Source: UBA1412 sp964609795 (lineage in GTDB: Bacteria > Verrucomicrobiota > Verrucomicrobiia > Limisphaerales > UBA1412). From it: a stretch of 6,863 nucleotides of DNA. The stretch is from positions 1 to 6,863 of the forward strand of contig CAZSTC010000100.1 in NCBI GenBank assembly GCA_964609795.1, in the 5' to 3' direction. The position numbers were made by a program, and so were the translations under genes. The notes under the pieces were generated by a model, which was not told the origin of the DNA, did no database searches, and saw only the letters and a program-made list of their open reading frames with translations. Positions 1 through 5,493 of the stretch are shown one piece after another (the stretch's first letter is position 1; each line of letters starts with the position of its first letter).

Positions 1-204
1 TTTACAGATGAAGACCGTGAACGTCACGCTGCCGTCCGCGCCGTTGTCTTTGACGAATTGAAGCTTCGCCAACTCTGCGAGCAAGATGGAATTGAGTATG
101 ACCTTTACAGCCATCTGGGCACAATGAAGGCTGCAGCTGAGAGGATTGCGGATATTCTATCGAACATAAAGGACGAGTACGTTGTGCTCGTTTCTGTCGG
201 ATGA
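1..204 (+). CDS. 3' end of an unrecognised protein (partial)
   Basis: An open frame runs from the first base to a TGA at 202-204, giving the last 67 residues of a protein whose start lies outside the window. The fragment is soluble and strongly charged (it begins FTDEDRERHAAVRAVVFDEL). It looks mostly helical up to about residue 58 and ends with a short hydrophobic strand-like tail (YVVLVSVG). There is no membrane segment, and I recognise no catalytic motif or family. The next gene starts 65 bases downstream on the same strand, so the two could be co-transcribed, but a hairpin lies between them. That this frame is coding is inferred from its uninterrupted length to the window edge and its plausible amino-acid composition. 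A chance frame of this size cannot be fully excluded. Confidence 0.5.
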   Translation, partial: FTDEDRERHAAVRAVVFDELKLRQLCEQDGIEYDLYSHLGTMKAAAERIADILSNIKDEYVVLVSVG

Positions 205-239
205 ATCGCACGGGAGCCAGACAGCCAGTCCAGGTTGGT

Positions 240-268
240 CTTGGGATTAAATAAATCAAAGTCCCAGG
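240..268 (+). other. Hairpin abutting the start codon of the 213-residue gene
   Basis: CTTGGGA at 240-246 can pair with TCCCAGG at 262-268. This is seven pairs including one G-T wobble, around an AT-rich 15-base loop. The right arm ends one base before the ATG at 270. The hairpin occupies the place where a Shine-Dalgarno site would lie, and no convincing Shine-Dalgarno site is visible there. It could limit translation from 270, favour the alternative ATG at 306, or be a weak end signal for the upstream gene. There is no T-run after it, so it is not a standard terminator. Confidence 0.35.
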
Positions 269-269
269 C

Positions 270-911
270 ATGAGCTTAACCACAATAAAATCCACCAAAA
301 AAACGATGTTTGCCGAAGTGTTCTATCGGCAGCATCGAAAACACATTTTACGAATCATTGCAAGGTTTGCTGCCCTGTTGGTAATCGTCGGAGCAGCGGC
401 TGGATTCTGTTTGCTTTCTTTTTTCAGAGCAAAAGGCGAGCCCGCTGCGGCGGCTGTTACTACGTCTGTGTTCGTATTTCTTGCATGGATTGCATCTCAG
501 CGCATTCGTGATCAATTAAGAGCGAGGTTAGTTCCTTATTTTGAACGCCCACTGGGAAATATCACCACGTTTTTGAGAGGTAAAGACCTACTCTTGTATT
601 CGCGGCGACTTGATGAAACCGCGTTACAACTGGGCGTGCGCCCTTTATCTGAATTTGCTTCTGGCGACGACATGATTCGCGGAGAGACGCTGAACTGGTT
701 CCCTCCGGATGAGGCGCTAAATACACTTGAACGCCTTTTGCAACCTCATGTTGCTGAAAATATTCCATCGGAAGTCGTTTCCGATCTTAGCCAAATTAGG
801 AATGCCCTGAACACGGCTCGATCCCGGGGTGTCCGATTCTGCTTTTTGATCCGCGAAGGAACATCGGCCAGCGGAGCCGAGATGGATCGTCGAAAAGGCA
901 GTTTCTTTTAA
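270..911 (+). CDS. Orphan two-helix membrane protein, function unknown
   Basis: The frame encodes 213 residues and I cannot assign a named family. A basic N-terminus (KSTKK, then RQHRKH at about 20-25) precedes two hydrophobic segments at about 32-52 and 58-76, joined by a short charged turn (FRAKGEP). This predicts a helical hairpin in the cytoplasmic membrane. A soluble domain fills about 77-213. It contains a stretch of the type LDETALQLGVRPLSEF (114-129), a WFPP turn (143-146) and a leucine-rich helical part (148-183). This reminds me of small uncharacterised bacterial proteins that share a GVRPLS-like pattern, but that is only a recollection. An in-frame stop at 252-254 rules out a longer form. 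ATG 306 is an alternative start that would remove 12 residues and leave both helices. Neither start has a clear Shine-Dalgarno site. The end (MDRRKGSFF) is short and basic. No partner gene gives a clue to function. Confidence 0.6.
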   Translation: MSLTTIKSTKKTMFAEVFYRQHRKHILRIIARFAALLVIVGAAAGFCLLSFFRAKGEPAAAAVTTSVFVFLAWIASQRIRDQLRARLVPYFERPLGNITTFLRGKDLLLYSRRLDETALQLGVRPLSEFASGDDMIRGETLNWFPPDEALNTLERLLQPHVAENIPSEVVSDLSQIRNALNTARSRGVRFCFLIREGTSASGAEMDRRKGSFF

Positions 912-946
912 TCCCCGTCGCATAGCCCTGGTGCAGGATGGGGGTT
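910..946 (+). terminator. Terminator-like hairpin at the stop of the orphan gene
   Basis: AATCCCCGTC (910-919) pairs with GATGGGGGTT (937-946). This gives ten pairs, two of them G-T wobbles, with an inner GCA/TGC (920-922 with 932-934) that can extend the stem after a two-base bulge. The left arm starts inside the TAA stop codon at 909-911. The stem is followed only by TTT overlapping its base and then AGAAG, so the T-tract is poor. It could end transcription inefficiently or protect the 3' end of the transcript. Confidence 0.4.
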
Positions 947-983
947 TAGAAGCAGTACCTCAAAAGTAGGGCGCACCGGGGAG

Positions 984-1024
984 GCATCCAGTGAGGATGC
1001 AGGAATGGACATGGATGTTTAGGA
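984..1024 (+). other. GGA-rich hairpin cluster resembling CsrA/RsmA sites
   Basis: Five GGA triplets lie at 995, 1002, 1007, 1013 and 1022. GCATCC (984-989) pairs perfectly with GGATGC (995-1000) over a five-base loop. In the next hairpin, ACA (1009-1011) pairs with TGT (1016-1018), leaving TGGA in the loop. Wobble pairs and a T-A pair can extend this stem to 1006-1021. The 12 bases 1007-1018 match 10 of 12 positions of the published CsrA selection consensus RUACARGGAUGU. Repeated GGA in loops is typical of CsrA-titrating RNAs and CsrA-controlled leaders. Whether this organism has CsrA is not shown by the window, and no transcript is demonstrated here. Confidence 0.25.
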
Positions 1025-1137
1025 TTGACAATTCGGGGGCGTTTTCGGAGACTCATTCTTGTACGGGAGCCTCTTTGCATCGCCTGTTACCGTAAGAAGG
1101 ATTTTGAACAGGCAGGGGCAAACGGGATGGGAGCAGG

Positions 1138-2352
1138 ATGGATTTTCCGAAACCAACAGAACAGCAGGCCAGATGGTTGTGGCATAGCTTGACCGCCCTG
1201 GCGATTGGCGTATTGGTCTCGATGGGCCTCTTTCTGATTTGGGGAGGCGCCTGGCTGGCAAGCAAGCTCTCAGCCGTCCTGATTCCGCTGGCTGCCGGGG
1301 CGATCATTGCGTGTCTTCTGGACCCGCTGGTGGTTTTTCTGGAAGAGAGGAAAGTTCGGAGACGCTGGGGAGTACTTCTGGTTCTTCTGGTTATCGGCGC
1401 CATATTGGCCCTGGTTCTGGCGTGGATCGTCCCCTTCCTGGTCGTGGAAATCAACGACTTTATCAAGAATCTGCCGCTTCATTTATCCAAGCTTCAACAA
1501 TACTGGGAGACGCAAATCAAGCATCTCAATGAGAACCTGGCCGCTTCGGGTTGGGGAGACCGGGTAAAAATCGCCTGGGATCAGGGAGTCAGCGATTCGC
1601 TCCAGCAATGGGGGAATAATATTTTCGCCTTTGCAAGCAACTGGGTACTGGGGCATATGAGCCGGATTCTCTCCCTGGGGAGCTTCGTCGTCGGCATTCT
1701 GCTCGTCCCCGTCTATACGTACTACTTCCTGGTGGAGCGTGAGGCGATCACCCTGCGCTGGAAGAATTACATTCCGCTCTGGGAATCCAAAGCCAAGGAA
1801 GAGGCGATCTGGTTCCTGAATACGGTGAGCGAATCGATGGTGGTTTTCTTCCGTGGGCAAGTATTGGTTGCGCTTTGTGAGGGAACTCTCCTGACGATCG
1901 GGTTCCTCTTTATCGGGATGAAATACGCGTTCCTGATCGGTGCGGTGGCGGGTATTTTCAGCATCATCCCTTATCTGGGGATCGCTCTGAGCATTATTCC
2001 GGCGGTTCTTCTGGCCCTGGCTCAATTCGGGACCTGGACCGAGCCGCTCCTGGTGGTGATTGTCTATGTGGCGGTGCATCTTTTTGATGGGTATATCGTT
2101 TTCCCCAAAATTATCGGGGACCGAGTGGGAATGCACCCGGCGATTATTATTGTAGCCGTCCTGACCGGCGCCACACTCATGGGTGGAATTCTGGGGGCTA
2201 TTCTGGCCATTCCGGTCACGGCCGTCCTTCGTGCTTTGATGTTCCGCTATGTCTGGATGCGCGGGAAAGATATCAGCTTCTTCAGCGGTGCGAATTCCGG
2301 AGGTGCTGCGCCTTCTTCGACAGAGGCGGCTTCAGATTCAGAGGGTAAATAA
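1138..2352 (+). CDS. AI-2E/PerM-family membrane transporter
   Basis: This 404-residue integral membrane protein is of the AI-2E transporter family (YdiK/PerM/TqsA type), which typically has 350-400 residues and about eight membrane segments. The first two hydrophobic segments are at about 17-65, interrupted by a short polar stretch, and a third is at 77-101. A soluble amphipathic stretch at about 104-175 follows, as usual in the family. The second half has the recognisable order PVYTYYFLVE (191-200), FRGQVLVALCEGTLLTIG (238-255), SIIPYLG (275-281), VFPKIIGDRVGMHP (321-334) and GGILGAILAIPV (349-360). The tail from about 380 is Ser/Ala/Gly-rich and probably disordered. Members have been linked to quorum-signal export, Na+/H+ antiport or nothing known, so the substrate is open. 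ATG 1138 is chosen because GGGAG (1129-1133) lies just upstream and the hydrophobic pattern begins properly. It is probably the first gene of an operon with crcB, which starts eight bases after its stop. Confidence 0.9.
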   Translation: MDFPKPTEQQARWLWHSLTALAIGVLVSMGLFLIWGGAWLASKLSAVLIPLAAGAIIACLLDPLVVFLEERKVRRRWGVLLVLLVIGAILALVLAWIVPFLVVEINDFIKNLPLHLSKLQQYWETQIKHLNENLAASGWGDRVKIAWDQGVSDSLQQWGNNIFAFASNWVLGHMSRILSLGSFVVGILLVPVYTYYFLVEREAITLRWKNYIPLWESKAKEEAIWFLNTVSESMVVFFRGQVLVALCEGTLLTIGFLFIGMKYAFLIGAVAGIFSIIPYLGIALSIIPAVLLALAQFGTWTEPLLVVIVYVAVHLFDGYIVFPKIIGDRVGMHPAIIIVAVLTGATLMGGILGAILAIPVTAVLRALMFRYVWMRGKDISFFSGANSGGAAPSSTEAASDSEGK

Positions 2353-2360
2353 GATTTTTC

Positions 2361-2771
2361 ATGACTAAGACGATTGTTCCTTATTTATACGTCTCCATGG
2401 GCGGAGCCGTAGGGAGTGCATTGCGTTATGGCGTGGATGCGTGGTTTGGGAAGACTTTTACCACGTCCTTTCCGCTGGGGACTCTGGCGGTCAACGTCAC
2501 CAGTTGCTTCCTGATGGGATTTTTCGCGGCACTGGCCTTTACCCGTGACGGCTGGATGAGCGATGAAGGAAGGTTTCTTCTGATGGCCGGTTTCTGCGGA
2601 GGGTACTCCACCCTATCGGCGCTCGGTCTCCAAACGGTTTCGCTGGTCAAGGTCCACCAATACGGCTATGCGCTCTTCAATGTCCTGGGCACCCCGGTCC
2701 TTTGCACTCTGGTTCTCTGGGGGGCATATTGCCTGAGCAGCTGGCTTTTTGCCCTCAAGGCCAACGGCTAA
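2361..2771 (+). CDS. crcB: CrcB/Fluc fluoride ion channel, divergent pore segment
   Basis: This 136-residue protein has the usual length and four-helix layout of the CrcB/Fluc family. These are dual-topology dimers in the cytoplasmic membrane that let toxic fluoride leave the cell. Diagnostic segments are GGAVGSALRY (14-23), GTLAVNVTSCFLMGF (40-54, with the conserved Asn at 45) and GFCGGYSTLSALGLQT (77-92). The last corresponds to the family's GGxTTFSTFSxE stretch. Here both phenylalanines of that stretch are Leu (85 and 88), the polar-track Thr is Ala87 and the usual Glu is Gln91, while Ser86 is kept. These positions line the fluoride path in studied channels, so function may be altered, or the protein may work with a second, complementary subunit encoded elsewhere. 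Only eight bases separate it from the preceding stop, and the nearest purine-rich stretch (GAGGG, 2341-2345) is distant, so translational coupling is likely. No fluoride riboswitch is recognisable upstream. Family assignment is firm; activity is not. Confidence 0.9.
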   Translation: MTKTIVPYLYVSMGGAVGSALRYGVDAWFGKTFTTSFPLGTLAVNVTSCFLMGFFAALAFTRDGWMSDEGRFLLMAGFCGGYSTLSALGLQTVSLVKVHQYGYALFNVLGTPVLCTLVLWGAYCLSSWLFALKANG

Positions 2772-2784
2772 AAAAGAACAGCTT

Positions 2785-2794
2785 GAGAGAGAAG
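2785..2794 (+). promoter_or_regulatory. Ribosome binding site fixing the thiE start
   Basis: The purine run GAGAGAGAAG directly precedes ATG 2795 and provides a GAGAGA Shine-Dalgarno-like core at 2785-2790 with a four-base spacer. It supports this start over the in-frame ATG at 2702, which would lie inside crcB and add 31 residues with no resemblance to ThiE. Confidence 0.5.
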
Positions 2795-3460
2795 ATGAAA
2801 AGAATTGAGGATTGCCGGCTCTATACCTTTATTGACGGGGCGTATCTGAACGGACGGAAGCCCGGCGACGTAGCCCGGGCATTGATAGAGGGCGGCTCGG
2901 ATATCATTCAACTGCGGATGAAAAACGCGGCGCCGGAAGAGGTTCTTAGCGCGGCTCAATCGGTAGTGAAGATTACTCAGGCGGCTTCCATACCGCTGGT
3001 GATCAATGACCATCCGCAAGTTGCGGCGGCCGTTGGGGCTCAATATGTCCATCTGGGACAGGAAGATTTTTTCGATGCCGGTTATCGTGAGGTAAGAGAA
3101 GTTTTAGAGGGATTGAAGCCCACTTTCGAGAATACGGCTTTCCGGGTAGGTTTGAGCAGCCATGCGCCGGAGCAGGCTCTCAAAGCCCAGGCGGCCGGGG
3201 CTGCCTATCTGGGTGTAGGTCCGGTTTATGCGACCGGGACCAAACCTCAGGCGAGGCCGGTCACCCTGGAATATGTGCGCTGGGCCGCGGCTCATCTGCA
3301 CTTGCCCTGGTTTGCCATCGGAGGCGTAAAACTCTGGAATCTGCCCGAGCTCATGGAAGCCGGAGCCAGGAGAATCTGCGTGGTATCGGATATTCTCCAG
3401 GCGGCTGACATCGCAGAGCAGTGCCGGAAATATCGGGCAATGCTGGACACGTCCCACTAA
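2795..3460 (+). CDS. thiE: Thiamine phosphate synthase
   Basis: The 221-residue product matches ThiE, a cytoplasmic TIM-barrel enzyme of about 210-220 residues. It joins the pyrimidine HMP-PP and the thiazole phosphate to give thiamine monophosphate, releasing pyrophosphate. Visible family segments in order are DIIQLRMK (36-43, pyrophosphate-binding Gln/Arg/Lys), LVINDHP (68-74), YVHLGQED (84-91, a Mg-binding Asp at 91), GLSSHAPEQA (119-128), LGVGPVYATGTKP (139-151, Thr147/Thr149/Lys150 loop), FAIGGV (173-178) and CVVSDI (195-200). The common NDR triplet reads NDH here, a mild change next to the Mg/pyrophosphate site. The start is set by the purine-rich site just upstream. The gene lies 23 bases after crcB and is probably the last of the + strand operon. 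No other thiamine gene and no TPP riboswitch are visible, so regulation by thiamine is not evident. Its stop overlaps the stop of the opposing gene. Confidence 0.92.
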   Translation: MKRIEDCRLYTFIDGAYLNGRKPGDVARALIEGGSDIIQLRMKNAAPEEVLSAAQSVVKITQAASIPLVINDHPQVAAAVGAQYVHLGQEDFFDAGYREVREVLEGLKPTFENTAFRVGLSSHAPEQALKAQAAGAAYLGVGPVYATGTKPQARPVTLEYVRWAAAHLHLPWFAIGGVKLWNLPELMEAGARRICVVSDILQAADIAEQCRKYRAMLDTSH

Positions 3461-4281
3461 GAGGGCCGTTCGGGCGCGGGAGGGAAAGGTTTAGGTTGTG
3501 TTTCCGCGGTAGGGGCGGGTTTTCCGTAATCGGGGAAGCCGTAGGTGCGGAGGAAGCGTGCGGTCGGAGCTTGAATTTTGATTCTCTTTTTCTGGAAAGG
3601 GTCTTCGTAGCTCAAAAAAACGGCTCTGAGCGCAAGAGTGGCACCCTTTTTCCCATAGAGACTATCTCCCACAATGGGGAAAGCCGAAGCCTGAAGGTGA
3701 ACGCGAATCTGATGGGTTCTGCCTGTATGAGGGATCGCTTCGATCAAGGCCCGCTTGCCGTTATCAGCCAGGAGCCGGAAAAAAGTCACAGCATCTTTGC
3801 CCTCACGTTCATCGGCAAATGAACGCACCTTGCCTTCTTCAAAAGCTTTGAGGCCTCCCCTGCCCGGAGCGCTTTTTTTGGCCGGAATTTTCTCAGACAG
3901 CGGCAGGGCGCACTCCCATTCTTTTTGCGTGGGAACCCCTTCTATGACGGCGTAATAATGTTTCTCAACCACGCGCTCCTCGAAAAGACTACTCAGGACC
4001 GAGAGGACAGACGGATTGCGGGCCATGAGGAGAATCCCGGAGGCATCGGCATCCAGTCGGTGAATGTAGCGGATGAACTTGAGGTTGCGCGACTTTGCCC
4101 AGAAATCTCCGCCCATCATGGAAGATTCCAGGGCCAACTGGAGATTGCGGGAGGTATGAATCCAGGTGTTGGGAGCGAGCATCCAGCCGCTGGGCTTATC
4201 CAGGGCCAGTACGTTGCGATCCTCGTAAAGGATGGGAATCACGGTCCCATCGCTGAGTTCAATCTGTTTGGGTTTTGCCAT
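3457..4281 (-). CDS. RluA-family RNA pseudouridine synthase
   Basis: This 274-residue protein belongs to the RluA family, which isomerises uridine to pseudouridine in rRNA or tRNA. It has no N-terminal S4 domain: the catalytic domain begins almost at once (LYEDRNVLALDKPSG, 18-32). The catalytic motif is HRLDADASG (74-82) with Asp77 as the nucleophile. The usual TSG reads ASG. EKHYYAVIEG (106-115) and PHTGRTHQIRVHL (184-196) are the other hallmark segments. VGDSLYG (204-210) and a C-terminal hydrophobic/basic part complete the domain. The last 25 or so residues form a proline-rich tail (KPFPPAPERPS) that looks like a disordered addition. Target RNA and position cannot be told from the sequence. 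ATG 4281 is preceded by AAGAGA on its strand, in the six-base gap after the dxr stop, so it is tightly linked to and probably co-translated with dxr. It is the last gene of the minus-strand operon. Confidence 0.92.
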   Translation of the reverse strand: MAKPKQIELSDGTVIPILYEDRNVLALDKPSGWMLAPNTWIHTSRNLQLALESSMMGGDFWAKSRNLKFIRYIHRLDADASGILLMARNPSVLSVLSSLFEERVVEKHYYAVIEGVPTQKEWECALPLSEKIPAKKSAPGRGGLKAFEEGKVRSFADEREGKDAVTFFRLLADNGKRALIEAIPHTGRTHQIRVHLQASAFPIVGDSLYGKKGATLALRAVFLSYEDPFQKKRIKIQAPTARFLRTYGFPDYGKPAPTAETQPKPFPPAPERPS

Positions 4282-4287
4282 TCTCTT

Positions 4288-5460
4288 TTAGAGGGCGGAT
4301 TTGCTCTTGCTCAGGGTTTCGGTGATCGCGCCGGCGCTCTTACGGGCCCAGAGGTCAGCCTCCAGGAGAGCCTCCAGTGTGGGGCGATCAATCCGGGTAT
4401 GGGCCAGCATCACCTTTTCGACAAGGGTCGGGATCTGGTCAAAGCGTATCTTGCCATCAATAAAAGACTGTACGGCGACTTCATTGGCGGCATTGAGGAC
4501 AGCCGGCAGTGTGCCGCCTTCCAGACCGGCCCGGCGAGCCAGACGCAGAGCCGGGAAGCGCTCTTCATCGGCTTCTTCAAAGGTCAGAGTGCCAATTGAG
4601 GAAAAACGTGTTTTGACCCGTTGGCTGGGGACCCGTTCTGGCCAGGTCAGGGCGTATTGAATCGGCAGGCACATATCGGGGGAGCTCATCTGAGCCAGAA
4701 CCGAGCCATCCACGAACTCCACCATGGAATGAACAATGCTCTGCGGATGGACCACGACGGAGACCTTCTCCATGCCCATATCGAAGAGCCAGCGGGCCTC
4801 GATCATCTCCAGTCCCTTGTTGAAAAGGGTGGCGGAATCCAGGGTAATCTTGCGGCCCATCACCCAACTGGGGTGTTTGAGCGCTTTATCAAGGGTGATG
4901 TTTGGAAATTCCTCCCGGGGCGTATTGCGGAAGGGACCTCCCGAGGCGGTCAGAATGAGCCGGCGGACCGATTCGGGTTTGCGACCTTCCAGACATTGGA
5001 AAATGGCGGAGTGTTCGCTGTCGACAGTGAGGACATTCACGCCGCACTCGCGAGCCAGGTTCATGACGATTTCGCCGGCGACTACGAGGACTTCCTTGCT
5101 GGCCAGAGCGATATCCTTGCCGGCACGGATGGCGGCCAGGGCAGGTTTGAGACCGGCGGTTCCCACAATGGAGATCAGGACAATATCGGCTTCGGGCATT
5201 GTGGCCAGCTTGATCAGCCCCTCTTCGCCGGAATAAATCCGGGTACTTTTACCGAATTCGCCACGGAGACGGGCGGCATCTTCTTCGGATTTGATACTGG
5301 CAGCCAGCGGTTTAAGGGTGCGAATCTGCTCAGAGAGGAGCTCCACATTGCAGCCGCCTCCAAGCCCTACCAATTCAAGGCGATCTGATAAATCCTGGAC
5401 GACTTTGACCGTACTCGTGCCGATGGAACCGGTACTCCCTAATAAAACAACCTTCTTCAT
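4288..5460 (-). CDS. dxr: 1-deoxy-D-xylulose 5-phosphate reductoisomerase
   Basis: This is a full-length DXR/IspC of 390 residues. It is the cytoplasmic NADPH-dependent enzyme that converts DXP to 2-C-methyl-D-erythritol 4-phosphate, the committed step of the MEP isoprenoid pathway. The N-terminal nucleotide-binding GSTGSIG is at 8-14. Metal ligands are Asp147 and Glu149 (in VDSEHSAIFQ) and Glu218 (in NKGLEMIEA). TASGGPFR (171-178) contributes to substrate binding. The flexible active-site loop is HPSWVMGRKITLDSAT (196-211) with His196, Trp199 and Met201. HPQSIVHSMVEF (238-249), SPDMCLPIQYAL (260-271) and NAANEVAV (323-330) complete the family pattern. The usual LANKES segment reads LASKEV (119-124), an Asn-to-Ser change. 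It lies 33 bases after cdsA and six bases before the pseudouridine synthase gene. A GAG lies about 8-10 bases before the ATG on its strand. Proximity to cdsA is a common bacterial arrangement; the intramembrane protease gene rseP that often follows dxr is absent here. Confidence 0.96.
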   Translation of the reverse strand: MKKVVLLGSTGSIGTSTVKVVQDLSDRLELVGLGGGCNVELLSEQIRTLKPLAASIKSEEDAARLRGEFGKSTRIYSGEEGLIKLATMPEADIVLISIVGTAGLKPALAAIRAGKDIALASKEVLVVAGEIVMNLARECGVNVLTVDSEHSAIFQCLEGRKPESVRRLILTASGGPFRNTPREEFPNITLDKALKHPSWVMGRKITLDSATLFNKGLEMIEARWLFDMGMEKVSVVVHPQSIVHSMVEFVDGSVLAQMSSPDMCLPIQYALTWPERVPSQRVKTRFSSIGTLTFEEADEERFPALRLARRAGLEGGTLPAVLNAANEVAVQSFIDGKIRFDQIPTLVEKVMLAHTRIDRPTLEALLEADLWARKSAGAITETLSKSKSAL

Positions 5461-5493
5461 TTATATTCTCAAAAAAATTCCGGGTCTGGCTCC

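Noticed and set aside
1025..1053. Promoter for the AI-2E operon based on a near-perfect -35 (TTGACA at 1025-1030)
   Set aside because: At the usual spacing the -10 would be GAGACT, only three of six matches, and CATTCT at 1054-1059 is too far away. It is not strong enough to annotate.
912..1137. Fluoride riboswitch upstream of the operon containing crcB
   Set aside because: I could not find the conserved GGNGAUGG-stem-pseudoknot arrangement in front of either the AI-2E gene or crcB. A GGGATGGG near 1124 lacks the partner segments.
205..1137. Integron cassette recombination site or insertion-sequence ends around the orphan gene
   Set aside because: No GTTRRRY/RYYYAAC pair in the right arrangement and no terminal inverted repeat or target duplication was found.
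1483..2136. Open frame on the - strand opposite the AI-2E gene (217 residues)
   Set aside because: It is rich in His, Arg, Gln and Asp, as expected for the reverse complement of a hydrophobic membrane protein. It has no family match.
2702..2794. N-terminal extension of ThiE starting inside crcB
   Set aside because: The extra 31 residues do not resemble ThiE and would overlap crcB by 70 bases. ATG 2795 has a purine-rich ribosome site and fits the family length.
2353..2794. TPP riboswitch for thiE
   Set aside because: No THI-box (CTGAGA with its partner helix) is visible before thiE, and the gene sits 23 bases after crcB.
4621..5388. Long open frame on the + strand opposite dxr (255 residues), plus another of 166 residues at 4736-5236
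   Set aside because: Both lie wholly antisense to a complete, convincing dxr and have no family resemblance. They arise from the codon pattern of the real gene.
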